This document shows, piece by piece, positions 55,683 to 64,000 of a stretch of DNA of 64,000 nt; within the stretch, counting starts at the first letter, position 1; the number at the start of each line of letters is the position of its first letter. The stretch comes from Nonlabens arenilitoris. Lineage in GTDB: Bacteria > Bacteroidota > Bacteroidia > Flavobacteriales > Flavobacteriaceae. The DNA lies in the NCBI RefSeq assembly GCF_002954765.1, contig NZ_MTPW01000001.1:1997501-2061500 (forward strand). The letters run 5' to 3'. The position numbers and the translations under genes were made by a program. The notes beneath the pieces were generated by a model that saw nothing but the letters and a program-made list of their open reading frames with translations, was not told where the DNA came from and ran no database searches.

Positions 55683-55722
55683 AAGTTAATCTCGAGTAGT
55701 TTTATAGAAGGAGTTAGCTTTT

Positions 55723-56487
55723 TCAATAAAACATTTTTCTAATTCCTACAAAAATAAATACCATCATAGTATAACTTAAAAAGAAGGGAAGAATCAAGGC
55801 TTTAAATCCTAGGACTAGCATCACTGAGATTATCAATAATTGAAATCCTAACCCAAACGTGGATACACTGGTCATAAACCATTTAGGTAGTGGTTTGCCA
55901 AAACCTGCTCTAGGATCCAATGCATATATCATTTTATCAAAGATGCCATAAAGAAATTTATAGAGCTTAAATAAAATATCAACTTGTCGTTGCGATTCAC
56001 CATGTAATGCGACAGGTGTTTTATTTTCAAATACACGACTAGTCCTATCTCCATTAAACTTATTGCGCAGGATGACATAATAATAATTGTACAAGGTGCC
56101 TTGTAATTGCAGACCTATAAAGGCTAAAATACAAACCCATAAACTTGTGTTTGTAACGTACCATAAGGATAGAAAGATGATAGCGTTTAATAAGATATCT
56201 GCCACAGAATCTAGATAGCGACCAGTATATGATGGTTTTTGTTTTACACGTGCAAGTTCGCCATCTGCGGCATCTAGTATAGATTTAAAAATTAGAAAAA
56301 AGCCTGCAAACCAATAGTAATCGGTTAAAATGCAATAAACACCTATCAGGCCAGATATGATAAAACCTATCGTTACATGGACTGGTGTAGCTGCGGTATG
56401 TTTTAAAGAATGAGCTATGATTTTTGCAATCGGTCGTCCATAATCAGACAAGTCGATAAATTTATGCTCTTGAGGAAGTTTGGACAT
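55723..56487 (-). CDS. CDP-alcohol phosphatidyltransferase family protein
   Basis: A 254-residue membrane enzyme that joins a CDP-activated lipid to an alcohol. The catalytic signature is present as DAADGELAR followed by GRYLDSVAD (about residues 91-116), with all four aspartates. About six membrane helices. The accepting alcohol is not known. The gene converges on pcm with a 40-base gap and ends before it without a visible hairpin. Confidence 0.92.
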   Translation of the reverse strand: MSKLPQEHKFIDLSDYGRPIAKIIAHSLKHTAATPVHVTIGFIISGLIGVYCILTDYYWFAGFFLIFKSILDAADGELARVKQKPSYTGRYLDSVADILLNAIIFLSLWYVTNTSLWVCILAFIGLQLQGTLYNYYYVILRNKFNGDRTSRVFENKTPVALHGESQRQVDILFKLYKFLYGIFDKMIYALDPRAGFGKPLPKWFMTSVSTFGLGFQLLIISVMLVLGFKALILPFFLSYTMMVFIFVGIRKMFY

Positions 56488-56690
56488 GTAATGTCATAGA
56501 AAACAGTAATGTGGAATATACCAATTGTAATGAGCGCGAATATACGACCTAAACAGCGTTGTCTATCACTACTACTATAGCTTTGAGGTTTATAGTCTTT
56601 ATGAAGTATCATAGTAACCTACCCAATGTAATAGAAAGCAATTTATCACTATCTAAATATCCTTACTTTTATACATTCCATTCTTAAGAT

Positions 56691-57545
56691 ATGAGGCATC
56701 TATTTTTCTTTGTACTAAGTTTACTTTTTCTTAGTTCTTGTAAAAGCTTACAGTATCGATTACCTGATGATGCTATATATTCCGCTTTCGCGAAAGCGGA
56801 CTTACCGACCACCATATCGTATGTTAAGATAGATAGTATGGATTTAAAAGTACGTGTGCAAAGTGTCACGCAAACAAAAACCATTTATAATATAGTTTTC
56901 TTACATGGATCGCCTAGTTCCTTAACGGCATGGCAAGCTTATCTTAAAGACAGCTTACTGCATGGTACAGTCAACCTACATGCCGTAGATCGACCAGGAT
57001 ATGGTTATTCAGATTTTGGGAAAGAAATGACCTCTATTGATACACAAACTAAGGTTATAAGTGAGGTTATTGATCAATTAAATTTAGAAAATGTTATTGC
57101 GGTAGGTACTTCTTATGGCGGTCCTGTAGCTGCTAGATTACCTAAAGAAAATGATCAAATTAAAGCTGTTGTTATGGTATCGCCAGCCATAGATCCAGAT
57201 CATGAAAAACGAGTATGGCAATCTGACTTTACACAATGGTGGTTAACACGCTGGCTGGTACCTACTGGTTATCGAGTTGCCGGTGATGAGAAAACGGTAC
57301 ATGCGCAAGAGCTAGCCGCTATAGAAAAAGATTGGTCACAAATTAATGTTCCTGTATTACACATTCATGGAGATAGTGATGAGCTCGTTCCTTATATCAA
57401 TGTGGATTATAGTAAGACTGTTTTTTCAAATGTTGAGGTGATTACTATTCCAAATCTAGGTCACGAGATCGCCTGGAAAAGACCAGATCTAGTTATACCT
57501 TATTTACTAGAAATGGTTGAGCGCTTAAAAAAGCAGAGTAGATGA
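56691..57545 (+). CDS. Alpha/beta hydrolase lipoprotein
   Basis: A 284-residue hydrolase with a lipoprotein signal (LFLSSC, Cys17). Catalytic elements are LHGSPSSLTAW (71-81), RPGYGYSD, the nucleophile elbow GTSYGG (Ser141), an acid in GDSDELVP and His in NLGHEIAW. The palindrome is inserted at residues 31-37 and read as SAFAKAD, just after the lipid anchor and before the catalytic domain, where insertion would be tolerated. Substrate unknown. Confidence 0.9.
   Translation: MRHLFFFVLSLLFLSSCKSLQYRLPDDAIYSAFAKADLPTTISYVKIDSMDLKVRVQSVTQTKTIYNIVFLHGSPSSLTAWQAYLKDSLLHGTVNLHAVDRPGYGYSDFGKEMTSIDTQTKVISEVIDQLNLENVIAVGTSYGGPVAARLPKENDQIKAVVMVSPAIDPDHEKRVWQSDFTQWWLTRWLVPTGYRVAGDEKTVHAQELAAIEKDWSQINVPVLHIHGDSDELVPYINVDYSKTVFSNVEVITIPNLGHEIAWKRPDLVIPYLLEMVERLKKQSR
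56781..56800. repeat. 20-bp palindrome containing CGCTTTCGCGAAAGCG, copy 12 (inside hydrolase gene)
   Basis: Core at 56783-56798 with TC/GA extension, read as SAFAKAD. Confidence 0.95.
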
Positions 57546-57590
57546 TGGTATCATTGGTTTAAAATAATAGACTTATTTAAGGTTGTTTTT

Positions 57591-58391
57591 TTAGGCTAGA
57601 CTATATTTCCATTGAATACCGCTCAAACGGTCGTGGTATTCAATGGCTTCATTGGTGCGTACCTGACCAATTTCTTTTACTAGATGACAACTAGAAGATC
57701 GTTGAGATTTCACTTCATATTCGTTCAGCCAGTTGGTTAGTTCTTGTTGCTGTAAGGCTGTCCTATTTGGAAAAATGACTTTAATCTTTTTTAAATTGAT
57801 GCGATGTGGTTTAGGCGTTAATCTTGCGCGATAACAGTTTTGTTTTCTACACAACCAACGGTATAAATGATCCGCATTAAAATCTCTCATCATGCGCTTT
57901 GATTCATAACTTCTAGGATCAAAATCTTTATTAGTGACTAATACACGATAACCTTTTGCGGTCTCATATATCCTGAATCCTAGTTGATGATATTCCTTTT
58001 TTTGTGCTGTTTTCTCAATCTTGCGCAGCATTAATTCTTTTTGAGAATAAGATTTCCTAAAGATAAGATCGCTTATAGATGATGAATATTGATCAATATC
58101 TATGAACATTAATTTTTTAGAATTTAATACCAGTGCACCATATCTATTTCTTGTAATAATATTGTCTTTGTTGATGATGTCAATAATTTCTTCTATGATG
58201 TCTGCTTCATAATCTCTATTTGTTACTAGCTCGCCGTTAATTCTTTTTTGGGCGTTGTTAAGTTTGAGAATGGCATCTTTAATGGCTTCATCCTTAGAAA
58301 TATTAGAGCCTCCATAGGTAGTAGAGATTTGTTTAAATCCATTTATAGAGAGTTCTTTGGAATATGCAATCCAATATTTGAAAATTCTCAT
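57591..58391 (-). CDS. Unknown protein with hDhD and RARLTPKP motifs
   Basis: A 266-residue soluble protein. Notable blocks are LMFIDIDQY (about residues 94-102, an hDhD pattern), GFRIYETAKGYRVLVTN (about 138-154) and CYRARLTPKPHRI (about 186-198), the last of which I recall from uncharacterised proteins in other phyla. An acidic hDhD strand followed by a basic R.Y.T..G.R strand resembles the layout of archaeo-eukaryotic primase-like folds; this is a hypothesis. It has no signal peptide and ends 46 bases from the convergent hydrolase. Confidence 0.7.
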   Translation of the reverse strand: MRIFKYWIAYSKELSINGFKQISTTYGGSNISKDEAIKDAILKLNNAQKRINGELVTNRDYEADIIEEIIDIINKDNIITRNRYGALVLNSKKLMFIDIDQYSSSISDLIFRKSYSQKELMLRKIEKTAQKKEYHQLGFRIYETAKGYRVLVTNKDFDPRSYESKRMMRDFNADHLYRWLCRKQNCYRARLTPKPHRINLKKIKVIFPNRTALQQQELTNWLNEYEVKSQRSSSCHLVKEIGQVRTNEAIEYHDRLSGIQWKYSLA

Positions 58392-58393
58392 AA

Positions 58394-58891
58394 CTAAAAA
58401 TTCAAGTCACCTAGTACATAGGCGAGTAAAATGGATAATCCTATAATGATAACTAGTCCTATGACCACAGAAGCCCATGATGTGCCACCTTTCTTTATGA
58501 TAAGTTCTTTTAATGCAGTAGGGTCTTGAAATTGCTCATTCAATTTCTGAATTTCTCTTTCGGCATGTTTGAGATAAAAGTAGTTTGACGTAAAACCTAT
58601 GGCTAGGGAATAGAAAATTCTAATCGCTATATCCACCGCGCCATTATCGCCTACCAGATTAAAAGTAACCTCTGACTCAATAAGGATGATGGCAAATAAA
58701 ATACCTGCTTCACGATACATTTTTCTATAAAGTAGCCAAGTGATACCAAATAAAAATGCGTAGAAATTAAAAGATAAAACACTACCGTTTTTTAAGCTTT
58801 CCCATTTCTCTAAATAATAAGCTCGATTCTCACCTACAAAGGCGGCTAATTCCCAGTTGGTTTCTGTGTCTGTATTTAAAGAGTCGTTCAT
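58394..58891 (-). CDS. DUF2628 family membrane protein
   Basis: A 165-residue protein with about four membrane segments (about 40-58, 62-80, 85-103, 138-162). NFYAFLFGITWLLYRKMYREA is the DUF2628 hallmark. Function unknown. Its stop is 2 bases from the start of the downstream gene at 58391, so the two are likely cotranscribed, along with the MORN-2 gene. Confidence 0.85.
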   Translation of the reverse strand: MNDSLNTDTETNWELAAFVGENRAYYLEKWESLKNGSVLSFNFYAFLFGITWLLYRKMYREAGILFAIILIESEVTFNLVGDNGAVDIAIRIFYSLAIGFTSNYFYLKHAEREIQKLNEQFQDPTALKELIIKKGGTSWASVVIGLVIIIGLSILLAYVLGDLNF

Positions 58892-58903
58892 AATTTAAAT
58901 CTA

Positions 58904-59686
58904 TTAATTTTTTGAATCGCGGTATGATTTCGTTTCTATAATACTACCATTCTGGTCATATGTTTTCCAAACGCCTGTTTTTTCAAAGTTTGTTTTAGTA
59001 CCTTCTTTGTATAGGCTACCGTTTTCATAATACTGTTTGTATACGCCTTCTTCAATACCTATTTTAAATTCTTTCTCGCATTGTAGTACGCCAGTATCAT
59101 AGTAATAATTCCATATACCATGGTTTTTACCATTAATCAGTTTTCCAGTACTACTTATTTGACCATTTTTAAAATATTCTGTTTTATTACCATTAGCCTG
59201 ATTGTTGACATAATTTTCAATTAAAGATAATTCGCCGCTGTCGTAATAACTTTCCCATTTACCAGTACTGTTACCATTATTATCGAAATGTTTGAGATAT
59301 TTAAGTTGATGGTTGTCTTTAAAATAGCTTTTCCAAGTACCAATTTTTACACCTTGCTTAAAATCGCCTTCCATGTAAAGTTCTTGCGAGTACAGTGTTT
59401 TTTGAAAACCATCTAAAACATCATCTTTAAAATTTTGAATTGATTTTTCGTCTCCATTTTCAAGATAAGAAATCCATGTACCCATTTTTTTATCGTGCAG
59501 TAATTGCCCTTTTGTTTTAAGGTTTCCTGAAGGATAATAATCTGTAAAGGGTATAGGAGTAATAGTCTCTACTGTTTTTAATTCTTGAGATTCTTTTAAT
59601 GCTGTACTAGAATCTTTGCACTGTATAAGTATAACACATATTAAAACACCTTTTAATATTGATACAAGTCTATTAATAAAGCGCAT
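58904..59686 (-). CDS. MORN-2 (YwqK-like) repeat protein
   Basis: A 260-residue exported protein with a possible lipobox (VILIQC, Cys23) and about eight MORN-2 repeats from residue 50 to 255, each of the form YxSGELxxxxxYxNNxxxG (for example YYDSGELSLIENYVNNQANG). Family members form beta-hairpin ladders; YwqK is the antitoxin of a Bacillus pair, but there is no toxin-like neighbour here. Role unknown. Confidence 0.85.
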   Translation of the reverse strand: MRFINRLVSILKGVLICVILIQCKDSSTALKESQELKTVETITPIPFTDYYPSGNLKTKGQLLHDKKMGTWISYLENGDEKSIQNFKDDVLDGFQKTLYSQELYMEGDFKQGVKIGTWKSYFKDNHQLKYLKHFDNNGNSTGKWESYYDSGELSLIENYVNNQANGNKTEYFKNGQISSTGKLINGKNHGIWNYYYDTGVLQCEKEFKIGIEEGVYKQYYENGSLYKEGTKTNFEKTGVWKTYDQNGSIIETKSYRDSKN

Positions 59687-59822
59687 AGAAGAGTGATTGT
59701 AGTATTGATTTAATGAATAAATGTAAAATTAATTTCTTGCTAATATACTGTCACAGTTAATATTAATATTCTTCTTTTAGAGTAAGGTCTACAAATAATT
59801 CAAGATTCAACAATTAGGAAAA

Positions 59823-60797
59823 TTATCTTGCATCTAGTTTTAATAGGTATTCTGTCAATTTAATTTTAGCATCTGTTTTTGCTTTAAAATCACCATCATT
59901 AGTTCCTCCATAATTGTAAGTATATGTTTTACCGTTAATATTTAATGTTCCTAATCTGTTTTCTGATTTCTGTTCTGGAATATTAGATATTAGATGTCCA
60001 GCATTTTTATATTTTACATTTTGCAATTTAAAGTTAAAATGGTGTTTTTTTAATCGCTCCTCAATTCTATGAGCCATTTTAGCAGATGGCCATACCTGAT
60101 CGTCTAAGCCAGAAAATAGAAGTACGTGTCCATTAATTTGCTCTACTTTAATGGCGGCATTATCTGCTATATCTGATTTTAGTAATCCTTCTTCCCAATA
60201 GTTTAAAAATGTAATTTGATTAGTGTTATTTCCTTTGATCTTTTTCATAGGAATATAAGGAACTTCAATTCCTTGATAGGTCCAACTAGGTTTAATAGTA
60301 TCAGAATTATAAGGTAAAACAGTATTAGACCATGATACAGAACTAGGAGCATAAGCAATTACACCGCTAATAATTTCTGGATATGTAGAGGCAATTAATA
60401 AAGCTAATTCTGCATTTCTAGAAGTGCCCATGACCACAATCTTTTCTGGATTCACAGATTTTTGTTGTGCTAGCCATAGGATTGCATTTTCAAAATACTC
60501 TAATTTAATTTCTTCAGGTAATTGAGGTAAATTCTCTTTACCTGAATATGGTAATGATAGCCCTACTAGATCTTTTTGAGCAAATTCTTGAGCCCAATAA
60601 TCGCCCCAATCACCACCACCAATGAGGATTACAGCCGTTTTGTTCTCTATATTTTCTTTAGTAAAGTAATTGCCTTGAAAACCATTTTCATTTATATATT
60701 TTGATTTGATACCATTGAAAAGCGAATAATCAACTATAAGGTAACCCAGTATTAGTGTGATTAAGATTCCAATTAATATAATAAGCTTTTTCTTCAA
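59823..60797 (-). CDS. BAAT C-terminal-like alpha/beta hydrolase
   Basis: A 324-residue protein with an N-terminal membrane anchor (residues 5-23) and a hydrolase domain of the bile-acid-CoA/acyl-CoA thioesterase C-terminal type. VILIGGGDWGDYW, nucleophile elbow GTSRNAELAL (Ser126), GLDDQVWPS (Asp) and NAGHLI (His) make a full triad. The usual GISKGAE pattern is changed to GTSRNAE. The substrate is unknown. Confidence 0.85.
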   Translation of the reverse strand: MKKKLIILIGILITLILGYLIVDYSLFNGIKSKYINENGFQGNYFTKENIENKTAVILIGGGDWGDYWAQEFAQKDLVGLSLPYSGKENLPQLPEEIKLEYFENAILWLAQQKSVNPEKIVVMGTSRNAELALLIASTYPEIISGVIAYAPSSVSWSNTVLPYNSDTIKPSWTYQGIEVPYIPMKKIKGNNTNQITFLNYWEEGLLKSDIADNAAIKVEQINGHVLLFSGLDDQVWPSAKMAHRIEERLKKHHFNFKLQNVKYKNAGHLISNIPEQKSENRLGTLNINGKTYTYNYGGTNDGDFKAKTDAKIKLTEYLLKLDAR

Positions 60798-60896
60798 AGT
60801 GGTTGTATTGCAGATTTATAGATTCATACCGTGTTAAGTCGATAGTGAATCTTTCTCTATTAAAATTTAGGTGAAGTTATCATAAAATAATTTGTA

Positions 60897-60937
60897 AAAA
60901 AAAAGCTCTAAACTTCTATCACTGGAAGATTAGAGCC
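60897..60937 (-). terminator. Terminator of the 60999 gene (minus strand)
   Basis: GCTCTAA / TTAGAGC stem with further CTTC/GAAG pairing, followed on the minus strand by nine T. Confidence 0.85.
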
Positions 60938-60998
60938 GCAAAATCTTATGGTCTAAAAATGAGTTTTATCTTATTTGAACCCGATTTTTTTAAATGAA

Positions 60999-61499
60999 CT
61001 ATATAGAACTAACTAATAGCTGTTGACGGTAATTTTCTATTCTACTATGAGCAGTACCATCAATTAATAAAATAACTATTAACATAGCAATTGTAGTAAT
61101 ACTAATTGCCCGCCAAGTCGCTGAATTAATAAAAATGATAATTAAAGCGGCAGCTATAATTATAATGGGAATAGCTTTAAACACTATAGTATTATATTCC
61201 TTTAAAGTCTTATCAATTCTTTCTAATTCTGATTTTTTAAATACAATAGCATTTTCATAATAGGCTTTTTTAAATTCAACTATTCTTGATTTATTGGTGT
61301 AAAAGAGGCCTAGTCCTATAATGCTTAACATTATACCTGCTACCAGAGTTGGTAAGATATACGATTTTGCTAAATCCGTTTTTCCCAACTGCCAAAATCC
61401 AATACTTGCACTAATGAATAGTAGTCCGAATATTATAAAGAAACGCGTAGAGAAGACTTCAGATTTAGCCCATTCAGTGGCTAGTTTAAGTATGTCCAT
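60999..61499 (-). CDS. Four-helix membrane protein of unknown function
   Basis: A 166-residue protein with four membrane segments (about 20-36, 46-66, 106-127, 130-147) and a charged coil between the second and third. I do not recognise a family. It begins 2 bases after the stop of the AraC regulator gene and is probably cotranscribed with it. Confidence 0.75.
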   Translation of the reverse strand: MDILKLATEWAKSEVFSTRFFIIFGLLFISASIGFWQLGKTDLAKSYILPTLVAGIMLSIIGLGLFYTNKSRIVEFKKAYYENAIVFKKSELERIDKTLKEYNTIVFKAIPIIIIAAALIIIFINSATWRAISITTIAMLIVILLIDGTAHSRIENYRQQLLVSSI

Positions 61500-61501
61500 A
61501 A

Positions 61502-62413
61502 TTAATTCATTTTATATTTTTCAATGTATTGTGAAGGACTAATTCCTTCTTTCTTTTTAAAGAGTCTGGAGAAGTAGTGCGGATATTCAAACCCTAGCTC
61601 ATAAGCGACTTCAGCAATGGTCTTATGTGGTTGAAGTAATATGTCCTTAGCCTTGTCTATTAAGTTCAATTGTAAATGTTCTGTCGTGGTTTTACCAGTT
61701 TCTTTTTTTAAAGTATCACTTAGATAACGTTGAGAGACGTTCAATTTATTTGCAATTTGCTCTATTGTGGGAATACCATTCTCTGATAGTTTTCCTGATT
61801 CAAAATACATAGCCAATTGAAAATTAAATTTCTCTAGTAAATCATTAGACAGTTCTTTTCTGTTTAAAAATTGTCTTTCATAAAAACGGTTAGCATATTT
61901 AAGTAAAGTGCTTAATTGAGAAATAATGATTTCCTTGCTGAATTCGTCTTGATTATTTTGATACTCGATTTTGATATTATGAACGATTGACTCAATCTGT
62001 TTCTCTTCTTTGGGAGATAGGTGTAGCGATTCATTAACTGAGTAGGAGAAGAAGTTATATTTTTTTATTTGGGTAGCTAATTCTGTACCTTTTAAAAAAT
62101 CTTCATGAAAATTGATAGAAAATCCTTTCTGTTCAAAAATGACACTACTATCCCATTGTAACACTTGTCTAGGAGCTATAAAAATTAATGCACCATTTGT
62201 AAAATCATAGGAGGTTCTTCCATAATTTAAATCACCCTTAACAATTTTCTTTAAGCTAATGGAGTAACAATCATTTGTTATAGGCGGCGAGCTTTCTCTA
62301 GGACATGGAAGAAAGGATTCTTCTTGAGCTACGTATATACTAAACATAGGATGCTCTGGAAGTGGTAGTTCCATATATTGTAGAAATGACGAGAGTGTTT
62401 TAAAATGTTTCAT
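61502..62413 (-). CDS. AraC-family transcriptional regulator
   Basis: A 303-residue regulator: an N-terminal sensor or cupin-like part (1-190) and a C-terminal AraC double helix-turn-helix (about 205-300) with IANKLNVSQRYLSDTLKKET and IAEVAYELGFEYPHYFSRLF. It lies between the SDR gene upstream and a membrane-protein gene downstream, all on one strand with gaps of 2-9 bases, so it probably controls this small operon. Confidence 0.92.
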   Translation of the reverse strand: MKHFKTLSSFLQYMELPLPEHPMFSIYVAQEESFLPCPRESSPPITNDCYSISLKKIVKGDLNYGRTSYDFTNGALIFIAPRQVLQWDSSVIFEQKGFSINFHEDFLKGTELATQIKKYNFFSYSVNESLHLSPKEEKQIESIVHNIKIEYQNNQDEFSKEIIISQLSTLLKYANRFYERQFLNRKELSNDLLEKFNFQLAMYFESGKLSENGIPTIEQIANKLNVSQRYLSDTLKKETGKTTTEHLQLNLIDKAKDILLQPHKTIAEVAYELGFEYPHYFSRLFKKKEGISPSQYIEKYKMN

Positions 62414-62422
62414 AATACTAAG

Positions 62423-63373
62423 TTATAGATTCCATTGAAAATCTGTTGCTTTCTCAGAAATGATCCAAAGTTTTTGCATCACGGCTTTATCTTTTGCATG
62501 TGATTCTAAGTCACACTCACCTACAGGTCCGGTCCAGTAGTTGCGACCAGTAGGGCCATAAAAACCGTTTTGATCTAAATTAGGCTCTGTAGCACACATT
62601 AGTTCTGGATAAGAACCTTTTTCTGCAGATTGTACAAATGGAGATAATTTCATCATTTGCCAAATGAATCGGGTCATTAAACTTCCGCTGGTTTTAATTA
62701 ATGAAGTTCTCGACGCACCTGGATGACATGCATAAACCTTAACATTTGATTTTCCGGCATTCTTAAGTCGATCTTGCAACTCATAAACAGACATAATCTG
62801 TGCTAGTTTACTTTGACTATAAACAGTATTGGGTTCATAGTTATCGTCCCAATTCATGTCATCAAACTTTATGGTTTTTATTCCCATTTTATATCCTTCA
62901 CTACCTACAGTCACGATACGTCCGTTAGATTTATCGATTAAAGGAAAAAGCAATCCTTGTAATAAAAAGTTTCCGTAATGATTAACACCTAACTGACTTT
63001 CAAAACCGTCAACAGTAAGTACTTGTTTTGGGACTTGTGCAATAGCAGCATTACAAATCAATGCATCAATATGAGAAATTGTGGAGAGTACCTGTTCAGC
63101 AGTTTTTCTTACTGATGCTAATTGTGCTAAATCCATTTGAATATTAGATACTTCAATATGATTACCCAACTCATTTTTGAACTTAGCAATCGTGTCTTGA
63201 GCTTTAGTATTGTTACGATTTAGCATTACGACTTTAGCGTCTTTAGCAAGTAAAATCTTTGCGGCTTCAAAACCGGTACCGCTTGTAGTTCCTGTAATGA
63301 TATATGTTTTACCTTTAAGGGAACCTATAATGTCTGGTGTCCAACCATTTTTACCAAATTGATTCTTGCTCAT
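62423..63373 (-). CDS. Short-chain dehydrogenase (protochlorophyllide-reductase-like)
   Basis: A 316-residue NAD(P)-dependent SDR. TGTTSGTG (27-34) is the cofactor motif, NAA at 108-110, catalytic Ser158 and Tyr185-x3-Lys189 (YSQSKLAQ). The long C-terminal part (FYGPTGRNYWTGPVG) fits the group named after light-dependent protochlorophyllide reductase and retinol dehydrogenase; no photosynthetic role is implied. First gene of the SDR/AraC/membrane-protein run. Confidence 0.9.
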   Translation of the reverse strand: MSKNQFGKNGWTPDIIGSLKGKTYIITGTTSGTGFEAAKILLAKDAKVVMLNRNNTKAQDTIAKFKNELGNHIEVSNIQMDLAQLASVRKTAEQVLSTISHIDALICNAAIAQVPKQVLTVDGFESQLGVNHYGNFLLQGLLFPLIDKSNGRIVTVGSEGYKMGIKTIKFDDMNWDDNYEPNTVYSQSKLAQIMSVYELQDRLKNAGKSNVKVYACHPGASRTSLIKTSGSLMTRFIWQMMKLSPFVQSAEKGSYPELMCATEPNLDQNGFYGPTGRNYWTGPVGECDLESHAKDKAVMQKLWIISEKATDFQWNL

Positions 63374-63407
63374 AATAATTTGTTATTATTCAATAAAATT
63401 TACAGTG

Positions 63408-63415
63408 CAAAATTA
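63408..63415 (-). promoter_or_regulatory. Putative -7 box of the SDR/AraC run
   Basis: TAATTTTG on the minus strand, a TAnnTTTG match 34 bases before the SDR start. Confidence 0.4.
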
Positions 63416-63540
63416 GCTTGACAATCATCTTTGTGACTTACACACATTTTCGAAATTGATATACTTTTTGGAGCATGATGAGATTGCAATAGGTGACACA
63501 GGTCATGTAAAAACATTTGCATTTGTTGATTAAAGCCTAT

Positions 63541-63584
63541 AAAAAAGCTCTAAAATCCTGTGATAGAATTTTAGAGCTTTTTAT
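63541..63584 (-). terminator. Terminator of the partial SDR gene
   Basis: AAAAAGCTCTAAAAT / ATTTTAGAGCTTTTT stem with T-rich 3' sides on both strands, 31 bases after the stop at 63615. Confidence 0.88.
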
Positions 63585-63614
63585 GCTAAACGAAGTGTAA
63601 ATAATTAATGATGA

Positions 63615-64000
63615 TTAATCATAAATTCTGATAATTTCTCCATTACCTTTTCCATTAACACTTCTCACGTAACCATTAATTACCTTAGTCATAGGGATCG
63701 GATTGTGGCCTGGGAAATAGTCTTTATATTTATCATAAGCATCTTCCACCACTCCAGAGGAAACCACATTTACTCTGATTCCATTTTCTATTTCTAGAGC
63801 TACTGCTTTTACGAAGCTATGTATACCGCCATTTACCATCGCTGCACTGGTCGTTTTCACTACAGGATCATCTGCTAGAATTCCTGTAGATAAAGTGATA
63901 GAGCCATTGCTATTTAAGTAATCTTGACCTATACGGACCAGATTAACCTGCCCCATGAGTTTGCTTTTAAGACCTATGTAATAATCATCTTCTGTTAGGT
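63615..64000 (-). CDS. Short-chain dehydrogenase, 5' end cut by window edge
   Basis: The frame is open to base 64000; an internal ATG at 63956 is not the start, since the upstream codons (TEDDYYIGLKSKL) continue the typical SDR sequence. SITLSTGILADDP contains the catalytic Ser region, and VNGGIHSFVKAVALEIENGIRVNVVSSG follows. The usual YxxxK is not evident: the corresponding site reads AAMVNGGIHSF. This atypical active site is seen in some SDRs of this short, roughly 200-residue type. Confidence 0.85.
   Translation of the reverse strand, partial: LTEDDYYIGLKSKLMGQVNLVRIGQDYLNSNGSITLSTGILADDPVVKTTSAAMVNGGIHSFVKAVALEIENGIRVNVVSSGVVEDAYDKYKDYFPGHNPIPMTKVINGYVRSVNGKGNGEIIRIYD

Noticed and set aside
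56415..56612. 65-codon minus-strand frame upstream of the CDP-alcohol phosphotransferase
   Set aside because: It overlaps the start of the enzyme gene in another frame and has no recognisable features.
58904..59686. YwqK-like MORN-2 protein as antitoxin of a toxin pair
   Set aside because: No polymorphic-toxin gene is adjacent, and the protein has its own secretion signal.

Overview
The window looks like chromosomal DNA from a marine member of Flavobacteriaceae (Bacteroidota). Supporting signs seen in the sequence are AT-rich composition, many TAnnTTTG-type -7 promoter boxes with almost no Shine-Dalgarno sequences, a fused SecDF, a Rho factor with a long Asn/Arg/Lys/Asp-rich insertion, two very large surface proteins with the gliding/T9SS C-terminal domain, and DUF2911, DUF4293, DUF1599, DUF6588 and DUF3667 proteins. 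A 16-bp palindrome (CGCTTTCGCGAAAGCG) is scattered through the window. From memory I associate this motif with marine genera such as Nonlabens and Dokdonia, but I could not check this.

Layout. 1-6.3 kb: truncated AI-2E/PerM-type permease, a Rho_N-like small protein, an alpha/beta hydrolase, lipoproteins, a HerA-like ATPase, queE and a DUF2911 protein. 6.4-14.7 kb: gyrB, a DUF6588-like outer-membrane protein with a frameshifted signal peptide, mdh, an unknown exported protein, secDF. 14.9-27.5 kb: two paralogous giant T9SS-sorted surface proteins flank a housekeeping block (DUF192, lgt, yidD, cysS, folE) and a cassette in which a small GIY-YIG nuclease gene lies between REP-like inverted-repeat elements. 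27.5-32.2 kb: FadL-like porin with a Gly/Trp-repeat lipoprotein, proS, tRNA-Glu and rpsT. 32.4-43.1 kb: coiled-coil membrane protein, rho, DUF4293, phosphodiesterase, truA, PH-like protein, ABC exporter, two DUF3667 proteins, cdaA (c-di-AMP synthesis), folP, DUF1599. 43.2-49.8 kb: thioredoxin-like protein, csaA, HtrA protease, dapF, GNAT, mltG, a lysozyme-fold protein, DUF2721. 49.9-57.5 kb: yggS, DUF1015, 3-hydroxyacyl-CoA dehydrogenase, beta-lactamase-fold hydrolase, Gfo/Idh oxidoreductase, pcm, a CDP-alcohol phosphotransferase, an alpha/beta hydrolase. 57.6-64 kb is more accessory: an unknown protein with an acidic hDhD motif, DUF2628, a MORN-2 repeat protein, a BAAT-like hydrolase, a four-helix membrane protein, an AraC regulator and two SDR genes, the last one cut by the window edge.

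Functional threads: envelope biogenesis (SecDF, Lgt, YidD, MltG, HtrA, T9SS clients), translation (ProS, CysS, tRNA-Glu, S20, TruA, QueE, CsaA), folate and pterin (FolE, FolP), diaminopimelate (DapF) and c-di-AMP (CdaA).

The most unusual material is non-coding. The CGCTTTCGCGAAAGCG palindrome occurs 12 times (including variants), is read in all three frames when inside genes, and often extends to a 18-28 bp perfect dyad between genes. The GIY-YIG/REP-like cassette at 17.67-18.43 kb is my best candidate for an under-described mobile or repeat-maintenance system.
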